Of a DNA stretch of 64,000 bases, positions 36,781 to 44,647 are shown piece by piece; the first letter of the stretch is position 1, and every line of letters starts with the position of its first letter. Position numbers and translations under genes: made by a program. The notes beneath the pieces were generated by a model. The model did not search any database. It was not told the DNA's origin and saw only the letters and a program-made list of their open reading frames with translations. The DNA is taken from NCBI RefSeq assembly GCF_029846115.1, contig NZ_JARVZZ010000001.1, positions 3,472,001 through 3,536,000 of the forward strand. Reading direction: 5' to 3'. The stretch comes from Serratia marcescens. Its GTDB lineage: Bacteria; Pseudomonadota; Gammaproteobacteria; Enterobacterales; Enterobacteriaceae.

Positions 36781-39231
36781 CTAGGAGGAGTGTTCCTCTT
36801 CGTTGGCCTGATATCGCGTCGCCTGCTGTTTCATAAACACCACTTCCTGCGGGCTGGACAGGCTCACTTCCTGCGCGCGCAGCAGCTTGAGGATATTGAA
36901 CAGCAGTTCGCTCTTGGTGGCGCCGACCATGCGCGGGCTCGGCACGTAGCCGGTCACGCTCAGGATAATGCCGTCCGGCCCCAGCTGGCTAAAGCGCACG
37001 TAAGGCGCCGGCGTTTCCAGAATGGTTTCGTAGTCGTTATAGGCGCTGAGCAAGATATTGCGCACCTGCTCCGGATCGATAGAGGTCGGGAACGTCAGCG
37101 CGATGGTCACTACCCCTTGCGCGTTGCCCATGGTGGCGTTGCGCACGTTCTGCGAGATCAGCTGCGAGTTCGGTACGATCATGGTGGAACGGTCGCTGAG
37201 CTGGATTTCGGTGGCGCGCACGTTGATGCGCCGCACGTCGCCTTCCACGCCGCCGATGCCGATCATATCCCCTACCTTCACCGGGCGTTCGGTCAGCAGG
37301 ATCAGGCCGGAAATAAAGTTCTTCACGATCTCCTGCAAACCGAAACCGATACCGACCGACAGGGCGCTGACGATCCACGCCAGGTTGCTCCACTGGATGC
37401 CCAGCGCCGCCAGGGTGATCAGAATCACCAGCACATAGCCGATATTGCTGAACAGCGTCACCAGCGAGGCGCGGATGCCGACGTCCGAGATGGTTTTCGG
37501 CAGCAGTTCAGAACCCAGCCAGCGCCGCACCGCGCGCAAAATATAGATGCCGATCGCCAGGCAGATCACGGCGTTGAGCAGGTTACCTGGCACGATGTTG
37601 AAACGCTGCAGCCCTTCACCGGTCAGGATGGAGACGATTTTCTCCATCAGCGAGCCCGGCGTGGTGCTGCCGAATGAGCCGTTGAACAACGCGACGATCA
37701 TCAACAGCAGCAGCGAACATTTGGCCAGCGCGGTGGTGATGATCGCCATCTGCTCCAGATGGCGATCCTTGAAGCTGAGCGTTTTCTTCAGCATCTTGCC
37801 ACTGACGGTCTGCGGCGAAAACAGCGCGGCGCACAAATCGGTGGCGAACAGCACCATAAAATAGAACGCCATCAGCACCAGCACCACCCAGATCAGCTGG
37901 TAGGTCAGGAAGCGGGCGAAAGCGATATAGCCGATGAGCAGAGAAAGCAGGATCACCACCGAACAGACCAGGGTGACGATGTGCACCAGCCCGCCGACCA
38001 GCGTGCGTTTTTCCAGGTGCGCGCCCTGCTGTTCCAGCCGGCGACGAATGCGCTGGCCGCGCAGCGGCGCCGCCAGCAACACCATGCCGATCAGCCCCGC
38101 CACCAGGCCGTTGCCGAAGATGGTGGTGGCCAATGAGGCGCTGACGACGTTGTTGATCAGCTCCACGGTGCCGAACGCCATCGCCAGGCCGGCCAGCAGC
38201 GGCGAGAAGTAACGCAGCCCGGCGGCCACCTCATTGTCCAGCGAAGCCAAACGCCACGACGGGCGATTCAGCGACAGCGCCGCACGCCCCAGCCCGGCGA
38301 TCAGCGCGCAGAAAATCCCCAGACGGTTGAAGCCTTCGGCGAAGTCTTCCAGCATCACCGGCAGCGGCTGCACGCGAACAAAGACGTAATACAGCAGGTT
38401 CAGCGCAATAGAGGTGGTGATCACCGTCACCACCACGGTGACGAGCGCCATAAAGCTGCGGCGCAGACGACCGTCCGGCAGGAAACGGATGCTGACCCAG
38501 GCGAGGAAACGCTCGGAGAAATAGCGCCCCCAGGACCAGACAATCACCGCCAGCGCCAACAGCGCCAGCGTGCCGTAACGCCACTCCTCCTGCCAACTGG
38601 CATCCCAGGCCGCTTTCATCTCGGCGTTGAACTGATCCAACCGCTGCACGTCATTCTCGGACGGCTGCAGCACCGGCGCCCAGAATTTGATGCCCAAAAT
38701 GCTGCCGGTATTCAGCGCCAACTGGGTTTTAAACGCCACCCGGCGCAGATCGCCGATCTGTTGCCCCAGATCGAAAGCGCTGGTCTTGATGGCCTGCGCG
38801 CGTTTTACCGCATCGTCCAGCTGTTTCTTGCTGTTGTTCAGCGCGTTGCGCTGCTGGGCTACCGCCGGGGTTTCCGGCAGCGCGCCGGCCGCCGGGGCCG
38901 GCCCCAGGACGTCCAGCTGCGCTTTCAGTTTGTCCTGCTCGGGCTGCAGATCGGTGGCGAGCTTTTCCATGCCGGCGACCAGATCGTCGGTCGCCAGCCG
39001 CAATTTGCTGAGCTGGGTATCGGTGGTCGCTTTGGAAACCAGCTGCTTCATGCTGTCCAACTGCTTTTGCGCGGCTTTCAGCTGCGTGGCGGGATCGGGC
39101 GCGCTTTCGGCAGCGGGATCATCCTGGGTGGCGGCGACGGCGGCGAGCGGCGTCAATTGCAAACCCAACAGCAATAACAACAACAGCAGGAACGGGCGAG
39201 GCTTTAACATAAATTCAGTGCTCAGCATCAT
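36781..39231 (-). CDS. DUF3772 mechanosensitive ion channel (MscS family)
   Basis: An 816-residue inner-membrane channel. A signal-like segment (PFLLLLLLLLGLQL) and a periplasmic coiled-coil-rich domain (about 45-190, the DUF3772 region) precede about eleven membrane helices. The pore and beta domain are MscS-like: NLAWIVSALSVGIGFGLQEIV around residue 630, then TERPVKVGDMIGIGG and RATEIQLSDRSTMIVPN. Such channels open on membrane tension and release solutes during hypo-osmotic shock. The start is uncertain between 39231 and 39210; neither has a strong ribosome site. Confidence 0.88.
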   Translation of the reverse strand: MMLSTEFMLKPRPFLLLLLLLLGLQLTPLAAVAATQDDPAAESAPDPATQLKAAQKQLDSMKQLVSKATTDTQLSKLRLATDDLVAGMEKLATDLQPEQDKLKAQLDVLGPAPAAGALPETPAVAQQRNALNNSKKQLDDAVKRAQAIKTSAFDLGQQIGDLRRVAFKTQLALNTGSILGIKFWAPVLQPSENDVQRLDQFNAEMKAAWDASWQEEWRYGTLALLALAVIVWSWGRYFSERFLAWVSIRFLPDGRLRRSFMALVTVVVTVITTSIALNLLYYVFVRVQPLPVMLEDFAEGFNRLGIFCALIAGLGRAALSLNRPSWRLASLDNEVAAGLRYFSPLLAGLAMAFGTVELINNVVSASLATTIFGNGLVAGLIGMVLLAAPLRGQRIRRRLEQQGAHLEKRTLVGGLVHIVTLVCSVVILLSLLIGYIAFARFLTYQLIWVVLVLMAFYFMVLFATDLCAALFSPQTVSGKMLKKTLSFKDRHLEQMAIITTALAKCSLLLLMIVALFNGSFGSTTPGSLMEKIVSILTGEGLQRFNIVPGNLLNAVICLAIGIYILRAVRRWLGSELLPKTISDVGIRASLVTLFSNIGYVLVILITLAALGIQWSNLAWIVSALSVGIGFGLQEIVKNFISGLILLTERPVKVGDMIGIGGVEGDVRRINVRATEIQLSDRSTMIVPNSQLISQNVRNATMGNAQGVVTIALTFPTSIDPEQVRNILLSAYNDYETILETPAPYVRFSQLGPDGIILSVTGYVPSPRMVGATKSELLFNILKLLRAQEVSLSSPQEVVFMKQQATRYQANEEEHSS

Positions 39232-39464
39232 TATCTGATAGACAGACGAACAGGCGGCGGATGAACCGTCGCTTAACCATAAACGCTAATTATAATAGCT
39301 GCTTAATGTCGGCCGAAATACAGTAATTATTCCCATTGTGTGCCACGCGCCCCCGTCGTACTTAGCTTGCTGATTATTCAGGCGCTTTTACACTGGCGGC
39401 GCGGCGCAAAGCGCTCTATACTCCTGCCACCGATTAACCTGCAACCAATAAAAGGAGACTGACT

Positions 39465-39548
39465 ATGCTGACGTGTGAATTGTTTTTTCACTCACACTTC
39501 TTTGGTAATCGTCGTCGCTCAAGCATTACCGGTATCGTGCTGCGATAA
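39465..39548 (+). CDS. Leader peptide ORF upstream of the ABC-F gene
   Basis: A 27-codon ORF opens nine bases after AAGGAG, an excellent ribosome site. The peptide begins MLTCELFFHSHFFG, then contains three consecutive Arg codons and a Ser pair. I do not recognise it. Its last third (CGCTCAAGC, 39516-39524) is perfectly complementary to GCTTGAGCG at 39553-39561 just after the stop, and GCTTGAGCG can instead form a small hairpin with AAGCT (39562-39566). This is the usual arrangement of a regulatory leader whose translation decides RNA folding. Confidence 0.65.
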   Translation: MLTCELFFHSHFFGNRRRSSITGIVLR

Positions 39549-39645
39549 CCCAGCTTGAGCGAAGCTTACTAAAATCCAGGATCTTCCCTCCGGCTTACCG
39601 GGTTGTCGTCAGCGATGTTTGACGATAGGCATTGTCATGCCTGTA
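39516..39645 (+). promoter_or_regulatory. Putative attenuator region of the ABC-F gene
   Basis: Between the leader and the ABC-F ATG several alternative stems can form: CGCTCAAGC/GCTTGAGCG, AGCTT/AAGCT, CCGG/CCGG around 39591-39602, TCGTCA/TGACGA around 39606-39625 and AGGCAT/ATGCCT around 39627-39642. The last stem lies about 15 bases before the start codon. No T-run follows any stem, so translational or Rho-dependent control is more likely than an intrinsic terminator. Confidence 0.5.
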
Positions 39646-39660
39646 ACTCTTGAGTAAGCA

Positions 39661-41391
39661 ATGAGCACACTACTGTCTGCACAATCTGTCGGTTACGACA
39701 ACGCGTTCGGCACCCTGCTGAGCGAGATTTCCTTCAGCCTGAAAAAAGGCGATCGCATCGGTTTAATCGGCGACAACGGCTGTGGCAAAAGCACCCTGCT
39801 GCAATTGCTCAGCGGCGCCCTGCCCATCCACAGCGGAACGGTGACATTGTCACACCAATGCCTGATGGCGCGCATCGAACAACACCTGCCGCCTGAGCTG
39901 CACGCCAGCACCCTGCTGGATGCGGTACTGGCGCAGTTGCCCGCGGGCCAACACCTCAGCGAACGCTGGCGCTGTGAAGCGCTGCTTGCCGAACTGGGAT
40001 TTGAACCAGTGAGCTGGACGTTGACCGCCGGCACCCTCAGCGGCGGCCAGCACACCCGCCTGCTGCTGGCGCGCGCGCTGATCCGTCAGCCCGATCTGCT
40101 GCTGCTCGACGAGCCCAGCAACCACCTGGATCTACCCACGCTGCTGTGGCTGGAGCAGTTCTTGCGCAGCTGGAGCGGCAGCTTCGTGCTGGTGTCGCAC
40201 GATCGCTATCTGCTCGATCAGGTGACCAACTGCACCTGGATCCTGCGCGACAAAACGCTGCAGTTCTTCCGTTTGCCCTGTTCCGCTGCGCGCGCCGCAC
40301 TGGCGGAACAGGACGCTGCGGACGAGCACCGTCGCCAGGCCGAGCAAAAAGAGATCGATCGGGTGGAAAAAAGCGCCAAACGCCTGGCAACCTGGGGCAA
40401 GGTCTACGACAACGAAGATCTGGCGCGCAAAGCCAAGCAAATGGAAAAGCGCGTCGATCGGTTGAAAGACGAACAGACCACCCTGACCGCCGGCAGCCCG
40501 TGGCGGCTGCGGCTGCAGGGAGAGGCGCTGGACGCCGATCGCCTGCTGGCGCTGCCGCAATGGGCCGTGCGCCCGGCGCCGGATGCGCCGGTGCTGTTCA
40601 GCCTGGAACATCTGCGCGTCAAAAGCGGCGATCGCATCGCCATCGTCGGGCGCAACGGCTGTGGCAAATCGTCGCTGCTGCGCTTGCTGTGGCAGGCGTA
40701 TCAGCTTCCCTCGGAACGCCCGGCGATCTTCCATCCGCGCGTGCGCATCGGCTATTACGATCAGAGCCTGCAACAGCTGCACGATGAGGACACGTTGAGC
40801 GAAGCGCTGGCGCAGTTTGCGCCGCTGACCGAGGAACAGCGGAAAATGGCGCTGATCGGCGCCGGTTTCCCTTACCTGCGCCACCATCAGCAGATCCGTT
40901 CGCTGAGCGGCGGCGAGCGTTCACGGTTGCTGTTCGTCGGCCTTACGCTGGCCAACCATTCGCTGCTGCTGCTGGACGAGCCCACCAACCACCTGGACAT
41001 GGCGGGCAAAGAAGAGCTGGCGGAAACGCTGCGCCAGTTCGCCGGCGCCGTCATGTTGGTCACCCACGACCGGATGCTGATCGAACAGAGCTGCAACCGC
41101 TTTTGGCTGATCGACCAGCAAAAACTGGAGGAGTGGCACGATCTGGCGCCAGTGTATCAGCGCCTGGCGGGTGAAGCGCCGACGTTGCCGGCGACGGGCA
41201 AGGCCAACGCAAACGCCCCGACGCCACATGAGCGACCGGAAAGCGAAGAAGCGCTGTTGACCGCCCTGTTTGCCCTCGAAAGCAAACTGGAGGACGACCT
41301 GGCGCGCAAGCCGAAGCACCAGAAACCGGCGCTTCAGGCGCGTTGGCGCCGCGAGATTGCCGACATCACCGCCCGGTTGAATCTGGGCTAA
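39661..41391 (+). CDS. ABC-F family ATPase
   Basis: A 576-residue soluble protein with two ABC ATPase domains joined by a charged helical linker. Walker A sites are GDNGCGKST (about residue 39) and GRNGCGKSS (about 335), signatures LSGGQ and LSGGE, and Walker B sites LLLLDEPSNHLD and LLLLDEPTNHLD. The linker around residues 205-290 is the P-site-tRNA interaction segment of ABC-F proteins. These bind the ribosomal E site; some are housekeeping factors (EttA, Uup, YbiT, YheS) and others protect ribosomes from antibiotics. The sequence does not look like any of the four E. coli proteins, and its leader ORF fits an inducible resistance-type factor. Confidence 0.88.
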   Translation: MSTLLSAQSVGYDNAFGTLLSEISFSLKKGDRIGLIGDNGCGKSTLLQLLSGALPIHSGTVTLSHQCLMARIEQHLPPELHASTLLDAVLAQLPAGQHLSERWRCEALLAELGFEPVSWTLTAGTLSGGQHTRLLLARALIRQPDLLLLDEPSNHLDLPTLLWLEQFLRSWSGSFVLVSHDRYLLDQVTNCTWILRDKTLQFFRLPCSAARAALAEQDAADEHRRQAEQKEIDRVEKSAKRLATWGKVYDNEDLARKAKQMEKRVDRLKDEQTTLTAGSPWRLRLQGEALDADRLLALPQWAVRPAPDAPVLFSLEHLRVKSGDRIAIVGRNGCGKSSLLRLLWQAYQLPSERPAIFHPRVRIGYYDQSLQQLHDEDTLSEALAQFAPLTEEQRKMALIGAGFPYLRHHQQIRSLSGGERSRLLFVGLTLANHSLLLLDEPTNHLDMAGKEELAETLRQFAGAVMLVTHDRMLIEQSCNRFWLIDQQKLEEWHDLAPVYQRLAGEAPTLPATGKANANAPTPHERPESEEALLTALFALESKLEDDLARKPKHQKPALQARWRREIADITARLNLG

Positions 41392-41395
41392 CCCC

Positions 41396-41424
41396 ACAGG
41401 CCGCCATCCGGCGGCCTGTTTTTT
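41396..41424 (+). terminator. Rho-independent terminator after the ABC-F gene
   Basis: ACAGGCCGCC pairs perfectly with GGCGGCCTGT around ATCC and is followed by six T residues. Confidence 0.95.
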
Positions 41425-41437
41425 GACGGAGTGCGAC

Positions 41438-41878
41438 ATGGCATTTTCCCTTGAGCAGGCTACGCACGCGCAGCGGCCGCTGCTGGCGGTCATGCTGTCC
41501 GATTGCCTTCGCGAGCTGGGCGCCGATGGCGATTACCCTTATCTGGCGCTCTACTGGCGCGAGGTCGGCCGCTACCCCTATTTGATTTTGAGCGATCGGC
41601 AAACGGCCGGTTTCGCGTTGGTCCGGCGCCTGAACAGCGCCACCGTCGAAATGGCGGAATTCTACATCAAGCCCGAGTGGCGGCGCACCGGGCTGGGGCA
41701 ACGGGCCGCCCACGCCTTGTTCGCGCAGCACCCCGGCAGTTGGTCGCTGTCGGTCAGCCCGGATAATCCGCGCGGGCTGGCATTTTGGCGCGCGGTAATA
41801 CCGGCCGGGGCCACGACCGAACCGCTTTCGGCCCCCGATGCCGTGATACAGCTGCGTTTTTCATCCCCGCCGCGCTGA
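41438..41878 (+). CDS. GNAT family N-acetyltransferase
   Basis: A 146-residue acetyltransferase. The GNAT core shows ATVEMAEFYIKPEWRRTGLGQ, where RRTGLG is the acetyl-CoA loop, and a later NPRGLAFWRAV, the usual Asn-Tyr/Trp helix. The start at 41438 was chosen because ACGGAG lies upstream and the sequence before it overlaps the terminator. Substrate unknown. Confidence 0.85.
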   Translation: MAFSLEQATHAQRPLLAVMLSDCLRELGADGDYPYLALYWREVGRYPYLILSDRQTAGFALVRRLNSATVEMAEFYIKPEWRRTGLGQRAAHALFAQHPGSWSLSVSPDNPRGLAFWRAVIPAGATTEPLSAPDAVIQLRFSSPPR

Positions 41879-41944
41879 GCGACACATTACCTTCATCCTT
41901 TTATGGCAGGGTAAACCGATTCGTTCTTTGCTATCGAGCCTGCC

Positions 41945-42790
41945 ATGACTTCACTTTCCCCACGGGACATCGAGGCGCGCTACCGCTTTGCGCGTGAGAT
42001 CGCCCGCGCCGCCGCCGATCTCGCCTTCAGCTTTTATCAACGGCGGCAAAGCCTGGCGGTCGACTTCAAACAGGGGCTGCAGGACGTGGTCAGCGAGGCC
42101 GATCGCCGCGTCGAGGCACTGATCCGCCGCATGATCAGCCGCCGCTTCCCCCAGGATGGGTTTCTCGGCGAGGAAAGCGGCAGCACCGGCGAAAACGCCG
42201 CCTGCGTTTGGGTCGTCGATCCGATTGACGGCACCGCCTGCTTCCTGAACGGATTGCATACCTGGTGTATCGCGATAGGCGTGGTGATCGACGGCGAGCC
42301 GACGATCGGCGTGATCTACGATCCCAATCACCGCGAGATGTTCCGCGCCTGCCGCGGCGGTGGCGCCTTCCTCAACGGGGAACCGATCGGCGTGCATGCC
42401 GGGCGCAGCGTCGCGGATGGCGTGATGGGCGTCGGGATTTCCCCGCGCGCTTCGGCTACGGAATTCAGCGGCTTTCTCTGTCGCCTGCTGCAGGCGGGAG
42501 GGATGTTTGTGCGCAGCGGCTCCGGCGCGTTGATGACCGCCCAGGTGGCCGCCGGTCGGCTGCTGGGCTATTACGAACCGCACATGAATGCCTGGGACAG
42601 CCTGCCCGGGTGGGTGCTGACGCGCGAAGCCGGCGGCGTGGCGAATGACTTTATGCACAACGACGGGCTGCGATGCGGCAACCCGCTGCTGCTGGCCAAC
42701 GCGGCGCTCTATCCACAGTTGGCCGAGCTGATTCAAATGCCGGGCTTGATCGGCTCGACGTGCCCTATCGCGCGCGTGATGGCCGGATAA
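41945..42790 (+). CDS. Inositol-monophosphatase-family phosphatase
   Basis: A 281-residue Mg2+-dependent phosphatase. The metal and phosphate motifs are GEESG (about residue 75), the near-complete DPIDGTACFLNG (about 96) and AWDSLPGWVL (about 218), in the expected order. The family includes SuhB and CysQ, which act on inositol phosphates, histidinol phosphate or 3'-phosphoadenosine phosphates, so the substrate is open. Its last 58 bases overlap the end of the convergent cation-diffusion-facilitator gene. Confidence 0.88.
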   Translation: MTSLSPRDIEARYRFAREIARAAADLAFSFYQRRQSLAVDFKQGLQDVVSEADRRVEALIRRMISRRFPQDGFLGEESGSTGENAACVWVVDPIDGTACFLNGLHTWCIAIGVVIDGEPTIGVIYDPNHREMFRACRGGGAFLNGEPIGVHAGRSVADGVMGVGISPRASATEFSGFLCRLLQAGGMFVRSGSGALMTAQVAAGRLLGYYEPHMNAWDSLPGWVLTREAGGVANDFMHNDGLRCGNPLLLANAALYPQLAELIQMPGLIGSTCPIARVMAG

Positions 42791-44109
42791 AGCGCGCGCA
42801 GCCGGCGCTCGACCCGATCGACCGCATCGTGCGCGGCGGCGATGGTGACCGCCGGCGACACCCGGCAGTGGAAGTTGACGATGATGCCGCCGTCGCTCTT
42901 GCGCGCGCGGACGTTGTGTACGTCTTGCACGCTCTCCCCCTGCTCCAGCGCCGACTGCAGGATGCGACGAATATCGGCCAGCTCCGGCGCATCGACATCC
43001 TCGCTGGTCAGCCAATGCGGCGTCTGCGGTTCCAGGTGCGTCTCTATCTCGGTGTCTTCACCGATCGCCTGGCGCAAGATCCCTTCTATCTCCGTGGCGA
43101 TGTCATGCGCCTGCGCCACGCTGGCGTTGGCCGGCACCGCCAAATCCATGCCGATCGCCATGCGCGTCGGCAGCTGCTGCAAGGTCACATTCTGCACCTG
43201 CGCGCCGTGGTTGGCGGCGATCGCCCGAATGCGCGTCGCCATGTCTTCATCGCTGCGGGTCTGCGGCACCGCGATGACGGTGAATTCCGCCCTGGCGTAC
43301 AGCTCCCGCAGTTGCTCGACGATCTCTCGCTTCAGCGCGTCGATGCGTTCCAGGGGCAAGGTGCGGCACACCGCCACCGTGATTTCGACGAACAGCACCG
43401 CGCCGGCGTTGCGAATGCGCACGCTGTCGCAGGCCAGCACCGCCGGAAAACGCGCCAGCGTGGCGCGGGTCGCCTCGGTAGCCCCGGCGGGCGCGGCATC
43501 CATCAGCGAGTCGAAGGAGCGTTTACCCAGTTTGATCGCGGCGACGAAGATAAAGCCGGCGACGATCAGCGCGGCAATGGCGTCCGCGCGGCCAAAGCCC
43601 AGCAGCACAAACACCATACCCAGCAGCACCACGCCGGACGAAAGCATATCGGAGAAGAAATGCAACGCATCCGCTTCCAGCGCCGCGCTGTCGGTCGCTT
43701 TGGCGACGCGGTTGAGCGCCCGCACGCGGAAGAAATCGACGCAGATGGAAATCAACAGCACCGCAATCACCACCGGCGCCGCGACGATCTCATGCGGTTG
43801 CCCGAGCAGGCTGCTGCCGGCCTCATAGACAATCCAGCCGGCGGCGCCCAACAACAGCAGCACCTCGAACAGCGCCGCCAGGTTTTCCACCTTGCCGTGG
43901 CCGAAGTGGTGATCGTCATCGGCGGGTTTATCGCTGATGCGCACCGCCAGCCAGGTGATGCTGGTGGCGATAAAATCGGTAAAAGAGTGGATCCCTTCGG
44001 ATATCAGGCCAATACTGCCGGTAAAAATGCCGGCGACGAACTTGCCCGTAGCCAGCAACCCGCTGGCAATCATCGAGTTTCTGGCCACGGCCTGTTTTTC
44101 ATTTTGCAT
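42733..44109 (-). CDS. Cation diffusion facilitator transporter
   Basis: A 458-residue inner-membrane divalent-metal/proton antiporter. About six helices fill residues 15-205, with the metal-site residues seen as HSFTD in TM2 (GIHSFTDF, near 45) and HxxxD in TM5 (DALHFFSDMLSS, near 150). An unusually long C-terminal cytoplasmic region (about 220-455) appears to contain two or three ferredoxin-like dimerisation domains, against one in typical ZitB/FieF. The start is ATG at 44109 or the GTG at 44121; neither has a strong ribosome site. It lies 26 bases after a two-helix small protein in the same block. Confidence 0.87.
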   Translation of the reverse strand: MQNEKQAVARNSMIASGLLATGKFVAGIFTGSIGLISEGIHSFTDFIATSITWLAVRISDKPADDDHHFGHGKVENLAALFEVLLLLGAAGWIVYEAGSSLLGQPHEIVAAPVVIAVLLISICVDFFRVRALNRVAKATDSAALEADALHFFSDMLSSGVVLLGMVFVLLGFGRADAIAALIVAGFIFVAAIKLGKRSFDSLMDAAPAGATEATRATLARFPAVLACDSVRIRNAGAVLFVEITVAVCRTLPLERIDALKREIVEQLRELYARAEFTVIAVPQTRSDEDMATRIRAIAANHGAQVQNVTLQQLPTRMAIGMDLAVPANASVAQAHDIATEIEGILRQAIGEDTEIETHLEPQTPHWLTSEDVDAPELADIRRILQSALEQGESVQDVHNVRARKSDGGIIVNFHCRVSPAVTIAAAHDAVDRVERRLRALYPAITRAIGHVEPIKPGI

Positions 44110-44135
44110 GATGCTGCTCACATTCGAACGGTGAT

Positions 44136-44315
44136 TTATTTTTTTACTTTAGCGGATAATTGCCAGACAAAGGCGATCAGCAGCATACTGCCAGAGAATG
44201 TCAGCATGAGGCTAGTAAGAAAATTGGATTTTCCGGTGGAATAAAAATAAATCTCATTAACGCCCACCGAGATCATTAAAATGGCGTAGAGCAATCCCAG
44301 AATAAGAATCGTCAT
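44136..44315 (-). CDS. Small two-helix membrane protein (59 residues)
   Basis: A 59-residue protein with two hydrophobic helices (ILILGLLYAILMISVGV and LTSLMLTFSGSMLLIAFVW) joined by a short polar turn (YFYSTGKSN) and ending in a Lys-rich tail. GGAG precedes the chosen ATG by nine bases; an ATG three codons earlier is possible. I do not recognise the family. It lies between an mgtS homologue and the cation diffusion facilitator on the same strand, so it may act on one of the magnesium or metal transporters here. Confidence 0.72.
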   Translation of the reverse strand: MTILILGLLYAILMISVGVNEIYFYSTGKSNFLTSLMLTFSGSMLLIAFVWQLSAKVKK

Positions 44316-44360
44316 TATTATCAACTCCCGTATCAGGCCGCGCGTTCAGCGCGCCACTAA

Positions 44361-44396
44361 ATCCTCCCCATAATAAATAGCGGCTACGGGGAGGAT
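44361..44396 (-). other. Nine-base stem between mgtS and the two-helix gene
   Basis: ATCCTCCCC and GGGGAGGAT pair perfectly across 18 bases. There is no T-run, so it could be a processing or stability element rather than a terminator. Confidence 0.45.
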
Positions 44397-44422
44397 GCAT
44401 CTAGGCGGATCTTTAGCGTTCA

Positions 44423-44515
44423 TCAATCATCCCATTTGGTGCTCATATAGGCTGCCAACAGGCCCAGCGAGCTGATCATTGCCAGGAATCCCATAAAAAT
44501 AGTCATGTTTCCCAT
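44423..44515 (-). CDS. mgtS: MgtS-like small membrane protein (30 residues)
   Basis: A 30-codon ORF with GAGGA eight bases upstream of the ATG. The protein begins MGNMTIFMGFLAM, is hydrophobic through residue 24, and ends LLAAYMSTKWDD. This closely follows E. coli MgtS as I remember it (31 residues; GNM, FM, LAAY, S, and a terminal KWDD are shared). MgtS is an inner-membrane peptide induced at low Mg2+ that protects the MgtA transporter from proteolysis and affects PitA. Here it lies 132 bases after an MgtE gene controlled by a magnesium riboswitch, supporting a magnesium role. It is too short for standard gene callers. Confidence 0.8.
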   Translation of the reverse strand: MGNMTIFMGFLAMISSLGLLAAYMSTKWDD

Positions 44516-44647
44516 TATTTTGTCCTCAGGTTAAATGTTATCGATAAAAGCCCCTTGCGTTAAATATCGGGGTTGGTCGGTATCCATGGTTTTTTAACGC
44601 CCTCCTCTTTTTTGTCACATTCCCGCCCTGTTTAGAGCGGGAACCGT

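Noticed and set aside
44538..44618. 26-codon basic ORF between mgtE and mgtS (GTG start)
   Set aside because: It overlaps a hairpin after mgtE and lacks a properly spaced ribosome site; an 18-codon ORF in another frame there is equally unconvincing.
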